DNA from: Acinetobacter pragensis
GTDB taxonomy: Bacteria > Pseudomonadota > Gammaproteobacteria > Pseudomonadales > Moraxellaceae
Length of the DNA: 64,000 bases
Direction: 5' to 3'
Assembly (NCBI RefSeq): GCF_001605895.1
Contig: NZ_LUAW01000001.1
Coordinates: 62,001 to 126,000 of the forward strand
Shown: positions 18,265-26,362 of the stretch, in pieces
Position numbering within the stretch: the stretch's first letter is position 1
Layout of the letters: the number at the start of each line of letters is the position of its first letter
Notes under the pieces: model-generated
Databases searched by the model: none
Told to the model about the DNA's origin: nothing
Seen by the model: only the letters and a program-made list of their open reading frames with translations
Translations under genes and position numbers: made by a program

Positions 18265-18722
18265 TTTTTATAGCCAATATTTTAAAGCGAATCAAAAAAT
18301 TAGCATGAGCGTAAACAGAATTTTGCTGTAAAAACGGCCGATTCAGCAGAAGGTGGGTGAATTTGTAAGATCTTCTTTATGGATGAAATGGTTCTTGCTG
18401 CTAAACAACTGAATCTGGCGGGCACTGGCATTGTATTTCATGTCTGGTCGTGCCCGCTGTTCAATACAGGTCAATCCATTTTCAAAACCCCGCTGTTCAA
18501 GCGGGGTTTTGAATTGCGCCATGCGGCAGAACCCATGTTTTTTGGATGGTGTAATGGCCTAGCCTGTAGAATATTTTAAAACTGATAATATTCAGAGCGG
18601 CCATTGAGCTTTTAGCTTCAGTTCCAGTCTGTCTAGGGTGCATTATTTATAACTGCTTAATGTATCCAGTATTCAAAAATGCCATTCAAAGAACACAGGC
18701 CAAGGCTGCTCAATTTTCAGCT
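18265..18722. other. intergenic stretch with two hairpins, possible small RNA
   Basis: GCGGGCAC (18418-18425) and GTGCCCGC (18450-18457) form a perfect 8-base inverted repeat. A terminator-like hairpin follows at 18483-18511. A 66-codon frame at 18379-18579 runs through both hairpins and is probably not a gene. Confidence 0.35.
18483..18512. terminator. bidirectional terminator-like hairpin
   Basis: CAAAACCCCGCT pairs with AGCGGGGTTTTG over a five-base loop. The T tract is only four long, so strength is uncertain. It lies between convergent ltrA and the hydroxyacid dehydrogenase gene. Confidence 0.6.
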
Positions 18723-19673
18723 TTAGACTAAATTTTGAGCCTGTCCCAGCATATTTTTATTGACGTTATCTTCTAAAATAGAAAATAAGCGTTCCTGAGC
18801 TTCATCTGTGGCCCAGGCAATATGCGCTGTGAGCATGACATTCGGATGATTCGTCTTCAGCAGGATGTGGTCTTTAGCGGGCGGCTCCTGATCCAGCACA
18901 TCTGCGCCAAATCCAGCGAGCTGATGATTTTCTAAAGCATGAAGAATATCCTGATTATTAACCAGGCCGCCGCGGCCGACATTGATCAGGATACTGTCTT
19001 TTTTCATCCGTTTCAGAATACTCTGATCAATCATTTCACGAGTTTCATTGTTCAAGGCGCAATGCAATGACAGAATGTCGGCCTGCTCAATTGCCTGATC
19101 AAAAGAGACATAGCCTTCACGGCAATCTGCCGCATTTTTGCGCTCACTGAAAATAACATTCATGCCAAAGGCCTGCGCTTTGACGGCTAAAGCTGCGCCA
19201 ATTTCACCTTTGCCTAAAATCACCAAGGTTTTGCCTTTTAATTCACGTATCGGTGACGCCAAATAAAAGGACAAGGGGCCTTCAGACCATGAACCGTTTT
19301 GCACGGCATTAAGCTGGGCGCCAAAATTTTTGATTAAATTCATCATGAGAATAAAAGCATGTTCCGCGACAGCATCGCCTGCATAACCGCGAATATTGCA
19401 AACTTTGATGTTTTTAGCTTTAAGCAAATCCAGATTGACATGATCATAGCCCGTAGAGCATAAGGCCAGCAGCTTAAGGTTCGGGTTGTTCGCTAAAATC
19501 TGTTCATCTACTTTTAAGTCACTGATGATAATCACATCTTGGTCATGGACTTGAGTATAAAATTCCTGCTGGCTGAGCTGTTCGTATTCTGTGTATTCTG
19601 CTGGAAAATCAAAATTAAACGCTTTATTGATTAACACGCCTTTTTCAGCACAAGTAATTTTTAAAGTTTTCAT
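18723..19673 (-). CDS. NAD-dependent D-2-hydroxyacid dehydrogenase
   Basis: This 316-residue enzyme has the full D-2-hydroxyacid dehydrogenase pattern. The dinucleotide loop is VILGKGEIGAALA (about residue 151), the substrate Arg is in ILINVGRGGLV, the Glu in DVLDQEPPA and the catalytic His in LTAHIAWAT. Glycerate, glyoxylate or hydroxypyruvate reductases are the closest types. It is last of three leftward genes with the GntR regulator and the sugar-acid dehydratase, so it probably handles a side product or a related acid in that pathway. The exact substrate cannot be read. Confidence 0.85.
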   Translation of the reverse strand: MKTLKITCAEKGVLINKAFNFDFPAEYTEYEQLSQQEFYTQVHDQDVIIISDLKVDEQILANNPNLKLLALCSTGYDHVNLDLLKAKNIKVCNIRGYAGDAVAEHAFILMMNLIKNFGAQLNAVQNGSWSEGPLSFYLASPIRELKGKTLVILGKGEIGAALAVKAQAFGMNVIFSERKNAADCREGYVSFDQAIEQADILSLHCALNNETREMIDQSILKRMKKDSILINVGRGGLVNNQDILHALENHQLAGFGADVLDQEPPAKDHILLKTNHPNVMLTAHIAWATDEAQERLFSILEDNVNKNMLGQAQNLV

Positions 19674-19712
19674 AAATCCATATCTAAATGAAAGAGTAGA
19701 GGGGAGAGCGAC

Positions 19713-20429
19713 TTATTTTTTGATCAAATTGTAAGCCATTTTTGTGTCGTCCAATTGCACTAAAGACGCATGCCTTGCCGACAGAGGATCTTTGTTTTCA
19801 ATGGCCGTTAAAATAGCTTTATGCCGTGGCAGTGAATGGCCTTGCAAATTGGGCCGGAGGCTGGTCACTTGAATCGACTGCTGCAGCGGTAAAACCAGCA
19901 TTTTTGACATATAGGCGAGCAGATCGTTATGAGTCGCTTTGGCAATTGCAAGATGGAAATCGATGTCGGGCTGTATAAAATCTTCTACGGTCGCTGCTTT
20001 TTCCATGCCGTCGTATGCTTTTTTAATTTGTACGATATCTTCTTCAGTTGCCGTACTGGCCGCTATATAAGCCAACTCAGGTTCTAAAACTCGGCGAACA
20101 GTTGAAAGCGTTTTAAAAAATTCATTTTCAGGTGTGGATTGGATGAGCCAAAAAAGCACATCAGGGTCTAATAAATACCATTCATCTTTGGGGCGAACGA
20201 CGGTGCCAATTTTAGGGCGTGAATAAGTCAAGCCTTTGGCATTAAGTACCCGTATTGCTTCACGAAAAACTGGACGACTAACCTGAAATTCCTCACATAG
20301 CTCTGCCTCAGAAGGAATCTTTTCATTTTCGGCAATTTCGCCGGAAACGATTTTCAGACCCAATTGCTGCACAATAAGCGCATGCTGGCTTTTACTTGGA
20401 ACGGGGTTTTTATAGTCGGCGTTACTCAT
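19713..20429 (-). CDS. GntR-family regulator, FCD subfamily
   Basis: The 238-residue protein has an N-terminal winged helix, including KIPSEAELCEEFQVSRPVFREAIRVL (given by its ends KIPSEAELC and FREAIRVL). A helical FCD ligand-binding domain follows, with Asp/His metal ligands in DFHLAIAKATHN and SLPRHKAIL. FCD regulators bind small organic acids and usually repress the genes for their use. It lies between the dehydratase and the hydroxyacid dehydrogenase and is the obvious regulator of the divergent sugar-acid operons. I use ATG 20429; a TTG at 20438 opens the frame slightly earlier. Confidence 0.88.
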   Translation of the reverse strand: MSNADYKNPVPSKSQHALIVQQLGLKIVSGEIAENEKIPSEAELCEEFQVSRPVFREAIRVLNAKGLTYSRPKIGTVVRPKDEWYLLDPDVLFWLIQSTPENEFFKTLSTVRRVLEPELAYIAASTATEEDIVQIKKAYDGMEKAATVEDFIQPDIDFHLAIAKATHNDLLAYMSKMLVLPLQQSIQVTSLRPNLQGHSLPRHKAILTAIENKDPLSARHASLVQLDDTKMAYNLIKK

Positions 20430-20451
20430 ATTCTGCAATTAATCATATTTG

Positions 20452-20464
20452 ACCATAGTATGGT
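20452..20464. promoter_or_regulatory. 13-base palindrome upstream of the GntR gene
   Basis: ACCATAGTATGGT is perfectly symmetrical around a central G and sits 23 bases before the regulator start, between it and the dehydratase gene. It could be an autoregulatory site, but it differs from the two operators at 22257-22344. Confidence 0.35.
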
Positions 20465-20509
20465 ATAGATGACCCTGCGAATTAACAAGATCATCTATTT
20501 TTTAGCCAC

Positions 20510-22243
20510 TTAGTGTGAATGACGCGGGACTTCTGAACCTCGGCAACCGACAAGAAAGTCAAAGTCACAGCCTTCATCAGCCTGAAGCACATGATTCACA
20601 TACAGCTGACGGTATCCGCCAATAAAGTTAGGCTTAGGCGGCTCTGATAAATTGGCCAGACGATGCTGCAATTCTTCATCGCTGATATCTAAATGCAGTC
20701 TGCCTGCATAAGCATCAAGTTCGATAAAGTCGCCATTTTGCACAGCGCCTAATGGGCCGCCTGCCATCGCTTCAGGTGCAACGTGCAGCACAACGGTGCC
20801 GTAAGCTGTTCCGCTCATGCGGGCATCGGAAATACGGACCATATCGGTGATGCCTTTTTCAAGAATCTTTGGAGGCAAGCCCATATTGCCGACTTCGGCC
20901 ATGCCCGGATAGCCTTTGGGCCCAGCATTTTTCAGTACAAGGATGCAGCTTTCATCGACATCTAGATCAGGATCAGCAATACGCGCTTTATAGTCGTCAA
21001 AGTTTTCAAATACCACCGTGCGGCCGCGATGTTTCATTAATTCCGGTGAAGCCGCGGAAGGTTTTAACACCGCGCCTTTAGGTGCAAGATTGCCGCGCAA
21101 GATGCACATTCCGCCATCTTTGCGCAGCGGGTTATCTATTTGACGGATCACTTCATCATTGTAAATCGGTGAGTTTTGACAGTTGTCCCAGATGCTTTCA
21201 CCGTTGACGGTCAGCGCTTGCGGATGCGGCAATAAATTATGTTCACCCATGCGGCGGATGACTGCAGGCAAGCCGCCGCTATAATAAAATTCTTCCATCA
21301 GGAAACGGCCTGAAGGCTGTAAATCGACAATGGTTGGCATGCCGCGGCCGACACGGTTCCAATCATCCAGTTCTAAATCTACCCCAATACGTCCAGCGAT
21401 GGCTTTTAAATGAATCACTGCATTGGTCGAACCGCCAATGGCTGCATTTACTTTAATGGCATTTTCAAACGCTTCTTTGGTTAACACTTTAGACAGCGTC
21501 AAATCTTCTTTGACCATGTCTACAATCCGCATGCCGGATAAATGCGCCAAAACATAACGGCGTGAATCTACCGCAGGAATCGCCGCATTGTGCGGCAATG
21601 AAGTGCCTAAGGCTTCAGCCATGCACGCCATTGTCGATGCCGTGCCCATGGTATTGCATGTGCCTGCTGAACGCGACATGCCCGCTTCTGCAGACAGGAA
21701 TTCATTCAGGTCAATTTTGCCGGCTTTTAATTCTTCGTGCATTTGCCAAACAATAGTCCCTGCGCCGATGTCTTTGCCTTTATGTTTTCCGTTAAGCATC
21801 GGGCCGCCAGTCACCACAATTGCCGGAACATCACAGCTTGCAGCGCCCATCAGCAGTGCAGGGGTGGTTTTATCACAGCCTGTAAGCAGCACAACGCCAT
21901 CCATTGGGTTGCCGCGAATGGCTTCTTCTACATCCATACTGGCCAAATTGCGTGTCAGCATAGCGGTCGGGCGTAAGTTGGATTCGCCATTCGAAAAAAC
22001 TGGGAACTCTACGGGATAGCCGCCCGCTTCTAAAATCCCTTTTTTTACATGTTCGGCAATCTTACGGAAATGCGCATTGCACGGGGTCAGCTCTGACCAC
22101 GTATTGCAAATGCCAATAATTGGGCGTCCATCAAATTCATGATCTGGAATCCCTTGGTTTTTCATCCAGCTGCGGTACATAAATCCGTTTTTATCTGTCG
22201 TTCCGAACCAGGCGGTTGAGCGTAAAGGTTTCTTTTCTGACAT
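20510..22243 (-). CDS. IlvD/EDD family sugar-acid dehydratase (pentonate dehydratase type)
   Basis: This 577-residue enzyme belongs to the iron-sulfur dehydratases. The three expected cluster cysteines are Cys55 (TPCNAH), Cys123 (LTGCDKTTPA) and Cys196 (SAGTCNTMGTAS). Its length, the SRSAGTCNTMG context and the C-terminal GCDFDFLVG match the L-arabinonate/D-xylonate dehydratase branch rather than dihydroxyacid dehydratase. The reaction would give a 2-keto-3-deoxy sugar acid, the substrate of the AraD1-type enzyme encoded divergently. AAGGAT lies eight bases before its ATG. The precise sugar acid (arabinonate, xylonate, galactonate or similar) is not fixed by sequence. Confidence 0.88.
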   Translation of the reverse strand: MSEKKPLRSTAWFGTTDKNGFMYRSWMKNQGIPDHEFDGRPIIGICNTWSELTPCNAHFRKIAEHVKKGILEAGGYPVEFPVFSNGESNLRPTAMLTRNLASMDVEEAIRGNPMDGVVLLTGCDKTTPALLMGAASCDVPAIVVTGGPMLNGKHKGKDIGAGTIVWQMHEELKAGKIDLNEFLSAEAGMSRSAGTCNTMGTASTMACMAEALGTSLPHNAAIPAVDSRRYVLAHLSGMRIVDMVKEDLTLSKVLTKEAFENAIKVNAAIGGSTNAVIHLKAIAGRIGVDLELDDWNRVGRGMPTIVDLQPSGRFLMEEFYYSGGLPAVIRRMGEHNLLPHPQALTVNGESIWDNCQNSPIYNDEVIRQIDNPLRKDGGMCILRGNLAPKGAVLKPSAASPELMKHRGRTVVFENFDDYKARIADPDLDVDESCILVLKNAGPKGYPGMAEVGNMGLPPKILEKGITDMVRISDARMSGTAYGTVVLHVAPEAMAGGPLGAVQNGDFIELDAYAGRLHLDISDEELQHRLANLSEPPKPNFIGGYRQLYVNHVLQADEGCDFDFLVGCRGSEVPRHSH

Positions 22244-22256
22244 CTCAATATCCTTA

Positions 22257-22344
22257 TATAGTATTACTATTTAAATAATATAAAGCAAAATACACTAAAA
22301 AAAATCTTTTTAAAAGGGTTTGAAATTTAAATAGTAATACTATA
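22257..22344. promoter_or_regulatory. divergent promoter with two mirror-image operator-like sites
   Basis: The 20-base block 22257-22276 (TATAGTATTACTATTTAAAT) recurs exactly, inverted, at 22325-22344. Each block contains TAGTATTACTA or its complement TAGTAATACTA (22259-22269 and 22332-22342). This matches the TNGTNNNACNA form known for several GntR-FCD operators. One site lies next to each divergent gene start, so one regulator could control both directions. Their centres are 73 bases apart, about seven helical turns. Confidence 0.7.
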
Positions 22345-22412
22345 TTTTAAATTATAGAGATTTTCCTTTGGCATGATGCCTAAGAATAAATATATGAAAG
22401 GTGGAGTCGAAT

Positions 22413-23717
22413 ATGGATTTCGAAAAGGATGTTATACGGACGGTGACATATAAGCTGATCCCTGCATTAGTCATACTTTATCTTGTCGCCTATATCGACC
22501 GGGCGGCGGTCGGCTTTGCTCATTTACATATGGGCGCAGATGTCGGCATTGGTGACGCGGCCTATGGGCTGGGCGCTGGCCTGTTTTTCATTGGTTATTT
22601 TCTGTTTGAAGTTCCCAGCAATTTACTGTTGGATAAATTCGGTGCGCGCAAGTGGTTCACGCGAATTTTATTGACATGGGGCTTAATCACCATGGCAATG
22701 GCGCTGATTGAAGGCCCGAAAAGCTTTTATGCGCTCAGATTTTTACTTGGTGTGGCTGAAGCCGGATTCTTTCCAGGTGTCTTATATTTAATTACCCAGT
22801 GGTATCCGGTACGGCACCGCGGAAAAATCATGGGCATGTTTGTCTTGTCTCAGCCGATTGCAATGATGATTGCAGGCCCATTGGCAGGCGCATTGCTTGG
22901 CATGGACGGGGTAGCGAATCTGCATGGATGGCAATGGCTGTTTATTGCTGTCGGTTTACCAGCGGTTATTCTTGCTTTGCCTACCTATTTGTACTTGCCG
23001 GATGATATCAATAAAGTTAAATGGTTAAGCGATCAGCAGAAAATCTGGCTCAAAAATGAGTTGGTTAAAGATGAATCTGAATATGATCAAACACGGCATG
23101 CCAATCCGCTGCATGCATTAAAAGATAAACGCGTATTAACCCTTGCGCTTTACTATCTTCCCGTCACCTTAAGTATTTACGGCCTAAATCTATGGCTGCC
23201 GACCATTATTAAACAGTTTGGCGGCGGAACAGATCTGCAAGTGGGCTTTTTGTCCAGCATTCCTTATGTGTTCGGCATTATCGGCTTGCTGATTATTCCA
23301 CGCAGCACCGACCGTTTAAACGACCGTTACGGGCATCTCAGTTTTCTGTATGCCACAGGCGCCTGTGCGATGTTCTTGAGCGCGTGGTTAAGCTCGCCTG
23401 TCTTGCAGCTAGCTGCACTGTCTGTTGTCGCTTTTTGCCTATTCTCCTCGACTGCGGTTTTCTGGACTTTACCGGGACGTTTTTTAACAGGGGCAAGTGC
23501 TGCTGCCGGCATTGCATTAATTAATTCAGTCGGCAATTTAGGCGGCTATCTTGGGCCTTATGGCATCGGGTTATTAAAGGAATATACAGGCAACATGGCT
23601 GCAGGCTTGTATTTCCTCTCTATCGTTATGGTCTTCGGCCTGATTTTGACTTATTTCGTTTACTCAAAATTGGAAAGAAACAAATCTCAAAAATTGAATG
23701 TTAATAAACAAGCGTAA
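22413..23717 (+). CDS. MFS transporter, anion:cation symporter family
   Basis: This 434-residue carrier has about twelve membrane segments. It begins YKLIPALVILYLVAYIDRAAVGFAH (given by YKLIPAL and YIDRAAVGFAH), the hallmark of the ACS family that takes up sugar acids such as galactonate, glucarate and tartrate. The LLDKFGARKWFTRI loop follows TM2. GGTGGAG at 22400-22406 fits ATG 22413 (the frame also holds a GTG at 22401). It is first in the rightward unit and likely imports the aldonate that the cluster degrades. Confidence 0.87.
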   Translation: MDFEKDVIRTVTYKLIPALVILYLVAYIDRAAVGFAHLHMGADVGIGDAAYGLGAGLFFIGYFLFEVPSNLLLDKFGARKWFTRILLTWGLITMAMALIEGPKSFYALRFLLGVAEAGFFPGVLYLITQWYPVRHRGKIMGMFVLSQPIAMMIAGPLAGALLGMDGVANLHGWQWLFIAVGLPAVILALPTYLYLPDDINKVKWLSDQQKIWLKNELVKDESEYDQTRHANPLHALKDKRVLTLALYYLPVTLSIYGLNLWLPTIIKQFGGGTDLQVGFLSSIPYVFGIIGLLIIPRSTDRLNDRYGHLSFLYATGACAMFLSAWLSSPVLQLAALSVVAFCLFSSTAVFWTLPGRFLTGASAAAGIALINSVGNLGGYLGPYGIGLLKEYTGNMAAGLYFLSIVMVFGLILTYFVYSKLERNKSQKLNVNKQA

Positions 23718-23729
23718 AGGGAATTCCGA

Positions 23730-24728
23730 ATGAATGTTATTCAGTTTGAAAATCAGCATGATCAGCGCGCTGTCGGTATTGTGGAAAATAATACGGTTAA
23801 ATGTGTGAACGGCGTAGAGAGCGTGCGCGATTTAGCTTTAATGGCCATTAAGAATCAGTTCAGTTTGGAACAGCAAGTGCAGCAGCTTGGCTATAGTGAT
23901 GAAAGCTATGACTATTCATTTTTATTGGCAGAATTAAAAGTCCTTCCGCCTTTAGATCATCCTGATACGGCGCATTGCTTTATATCCGGTACAGGCTTGA
24001 CCCATTTGGGTTCAGCATCTACGCGCGACAAAATGCATCAGCAGAATTTAAATGATGCTGCATCAGTGACCGACACCATGCGCATGTTTCAGTGGGGCGT
24101 TGAAAAAGGCAAGCCTGCCGCAGGTGATGTCGGCGCGCAGCCTGAATGGTTCTATAAGGGGGATGGCTCTATTGTTGTTCGCCCCGGTACAGATTTGCCG
24201 TTGCCTCCATTTGCAGAAGATGGGGGAGAGGAGCCAGAAATTGCAGGCTTATATGTGATCGGTCCAGATTCAAAACCGTACCGCATCGGTTTTGCGCTGG
24301 GGAATGAATATTCCGATCACGTTATGGAACGCCGCAACTATTTATATCTTGCGCATTCTAAATTACGTTTTTGCAGTTATGGGCCAGAGCTGCGCACAGG
24401 TGAACTTCCCAACCATTTAGTCGGCACAAGCCGTTTGCGCCGCGATGGAGAAGTCATCTGGGAAAAAGAGTTCTTATCAGGTGAAGACAATATGTGTCAC
24501 AGCCTAAGCAATCTCGAATATCACCATTTTAAATATCAGCAATTTTTAAAACCTGGGGATGTGCACATTCATTACTTCGGTACTGCGACGCTGTCATTTG
24601 CAGACGGTATGCAGGCGCAAGTAGGCGATGAATTTGAAATTGAAATGAAAGAATTCGGCCATCCGCTGAAAAATAAGCTTGCACATACTCAGCCTGAATT
24701 ACCAATTGGTTCGGTTATTACACTTTAA
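23730..24728 (+). CDS. araD1: AraD1-type FAH family 2-keto-3-deoxy-pentonate dehydratase
   Basis: This 332-residue protein has the fumarylacetoacetate hydrolase fold pattern of the AraD1/GguC group: CFISGTGLTHLGSAS, the PEWFYKGDGSIVV region, GGEEPEIAGLYVIG with its metal-binding Glu residues and ALGNEYSDHVMERRNYLYLAHSK (quoted by ends ALGNEYSDH and YLAHSK). In the Weimberg route this enzyme turns 2-keto-3-deoxy-pentonate into 2,5-dioxopentanoate. It follows the transporter by 12 bases and precedes the aldehyde dehydrogenase by 10, so all three share an operon. Confidence 0.85.
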   Translation: MNVIQFENQHDQRAVGIVENNTVKCVNGVESVRDLALMAIKNQFSLEQQVQQLGYSDESYDYSFLLAELKVLPPLDHPDTAHCFISGTGLTHLGSASTRDKMHQQNLNDAASVTDTMRMFQWGVEKGKPAAGDVGAQPEWFYKGDGSIVVRPGTDLPLPPFAEDGGEEPEIAGLYVIGPDSKPYRIGFALGNEYSDHVMERRNYLYLAHSKLRFCSYGPELRTGELPNHLVGTSRLRRDGEVIWEKEFLSGEDNMCHSLSNLEYHHFKYQQFLKPGDVHIHYFGTATLSFADGMQAQVGDEFEIEMKEFGHPLKNKLAHTQPELPIGSVITL

Positions 24729-24738
24729 GGACACCGCG

Positions 24739-26313
24739 ATGATTATGGGAAAAAACTTTATTGCAGGCCAGCGCAGCGCGCTGGGAAGTGAAATCCTGCA
24801 CAGCATCAATGCCTCAACAGGCGAAGCGCTGGCCTATGAATTCCATCAGGCCACAGAGCAGGAAGTCAGCCAGGCCTGTGAAGCCGCCAGCCAAGCGTTT
24901 AAAAGCTACCGCCGCACTTCGCCTGAACAGCGCGCTCAGTTTCTTGAAGCGATAGCCGATGAACTGGATGCGCTGGGGTCGGATTTCCTTGATACCGTTT
25001 CCCAAGAAACAGCCTTGCCGATTGCCCGCCTGCAAGGCGAACGCGGCCGGACCAGCGGCCAAATGCGCTTATTTGCCAAAGTCTTGCGCCGCGGGGATTT
25101 CCTCGGAGCGCGCATTGATACGGCATTGCCTGAGCGCCAGCCCATGCCGCGTGCCGATCTGCGTCAAATTAAAATTGGCGTGGGCCCCATTGCGGTCTTT
25201 GGCGCCAGCAACTTCCCGCTGGCATTTTCAACCGCCGGCGGTGATACCGCTTCCGCTTTAGCCGCGGGCTGCCCCGTGGTGGTCAAAGCGCACAGCGGCC
25301 ACATGGCCACGGCAGATTTGGTGGCGCAAGCCATTGAGCGGGCGGCAGAAAAAACCCAGATGCCTAAAGGCGTATTCAACATGGTCTATGGCAACGGTGT
25401 GGGCGCATCGCTGGTCAAGCATCCGCTGATTCAAGCGGTCGGCTTTACCGGCTCCCTGAAAGGCGGCCGGGCGCTGTGCGATATGGCCGCGGCCCGCCCG
25501 CAGCCCATCCCTGTCTTTGCAGAAATGAGCAGCATCAATCCAATGCTGATGCTGCCTGCCGCGCTTAAAAGCCGCGGAGCGCAAATCGCTCAGGATCTGG
25601 CTGATTCTGTGGTAATGGGCTGCGGTCAGTTCTGCACCAGCCCGGGCTTGGTGATTGGGATCAAATCACCAGAATATGGCCAGATGATAGAAGCCTTGGC
25701 TGATATTCTGAATGCCAAGCCAGCACAGACCATGCTGAATGCCGGCACATTAAAAAGTTATGCTTCAGGTCTGGAGCATTTAGCGGCGCATGACGGCATT
25801 CAGTATTTAGCCGGTCAGGCGCAGCAAGGGAATCAGGCGCAGCCTCAGCTGTTTAAAGCTGATGTGCAGCTATTGCTGGCAGCGGATCAGCTGCTGCAGG
25901 AAGAAATCTTTGGCCCGGCGACCATCGTGATTGAAGTGGAAGATCAGGCGCAGCTGATTCAGGCGCTCGACAGCATGAACGGCCAGCTAACGGCCTCGCT
26001 GATTGCGGATGAAGCGGATTTAGCTGAGTTTGCAGAAGTCGTGCCAGTACTGGAAGAAAAAGCTGGACGTTTATTGCTGAACGGCTATCCAACCGGCGTG
26101 GAAGTGTGCGATGCCATGGTGCATGGCGGACCGTATCCGGCAACATCAGATGCGCGGGGCACGTCTGTCGGTACGCTGGCCATCGAGCGCTATCTGCGCC
26201 CGGTGTGCTATCAGAACTATCCGCAAAGCTTATTGCCGGAAGCCTTGCGTGATGAGAATCCGCTGAATCTGCTGAGACTGGTCAACGGCGAGATGACCCG
26301 GAACGCAATCTAA
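24739..26313 (+). CDS. 2,5-dioxovalerate (2-oxoglutarate semialdehyde) dehydrogenase
   Basis: This 524-residue aldehyde dehydrogenase has the catalytic Cys299 in GQFCTSPG and the general-base Glu262 in FAEMSSINP, plus GASNFPLAF and TGSLKGGRAL. Its form, starting MGKNFIAGQ and ending in a long tail with VHGGPYPATSDARGTSVG, matches type III 2-oxoglutarate semialdehyde dehydrogenases. These complete the pathway to 2-oxoglutarate. The start at ATG 24739 has AAGG eight bases upstream. Sampled lines count 61-63% GC versus about 40% in neighbours, so it was probably acquired separately. The last 103 bases recur inverted at 27604-27706. Confidence 0.87.
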   Translation: MIMGKNFIAGQRSALGSEILHSINASTGEALAYEFHQATEQEVSQACEAASQAFKSYRRTSPEQRAQFLEAIADELDALGSDFLDTVSQETALPIARLQGERGRTSGQMRLFAKVLRRGDFLGARIDTALPERQPMPRADLRQIKIGVGPIAVFGASNFPLAFSTAGGDTASALAAGCPVVVKAHSGHMATADLVAQAIERAAEKTQMPKGVFNMVYGNGVGASLVKHPLIQAVGFTGSLKGGRALCDMAAARPQPIPVFAEMSSINPMLMLPAALKSRGAQIAQDLADSVVMGCGQFCTSPGLVIGIKSPEYGQMIEALADILNAKPAQTMLNAGTLKSYASGLEHLAAHDGIQYLAGQAQQGNQAQPQLFKADVQLLLAADQLLQEEIFGPATIVIEVEDQAQLIQALDSMNGQLTASLIADEADLAEFAEVVPVLEEKAGRLLLNGYPTGVEVCDAMVHGGPYPATSDARGTSVGTLAIERYLRPVCYQNYPQSLLPEALRDENPLNLLRLVNGEMTRNAI

Positions 26314-26318
26314 AAAAA
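26216..26318 (+). repeat. left arm of a 103-bp inverted repeat flanking the lactonase gene
   Basis: This is the last part of the aldehyde dehydrogenase gene plus its stop codon and first following bases. It matches the reverse complement of 27604-27706 in 101 of 103 positions; the two differences are near the stop codon. Confidence 0.9.
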
Positions 26319-26344
26319 GAGAGGCCCTATTCGGGCCTCTTTTC
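26318..26344 (+). terminator. terminator between aldehyde dehydrogenase and lactonase
   Basis: AGAGGCCC (26320-26327) pairs with GGGCCTCT (26333-26340), preceded by an A run and followed by only three Ts. It leaves 19 bases before the lactonase start, so lactonase expression probably depends on readthrough. Confidence 0.75.
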
Positions 26345-26362
26345 AATCACAAGGATGAGAAA

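Noticed and set aside
18379-18579. 66-codon ORF after ltrA
   Set aside because: It runs through two hairpins, lacks a ribosome binding site and shows no protein-like pattern.
24814-26146. Long minus-strand frames inside the aldehyde dehydrogenase gene
   Set aside because: High GC lengthens antisense frames; their products are Arg/Ala-rich and lack motifs, while the plus frame has all catalytic residues.
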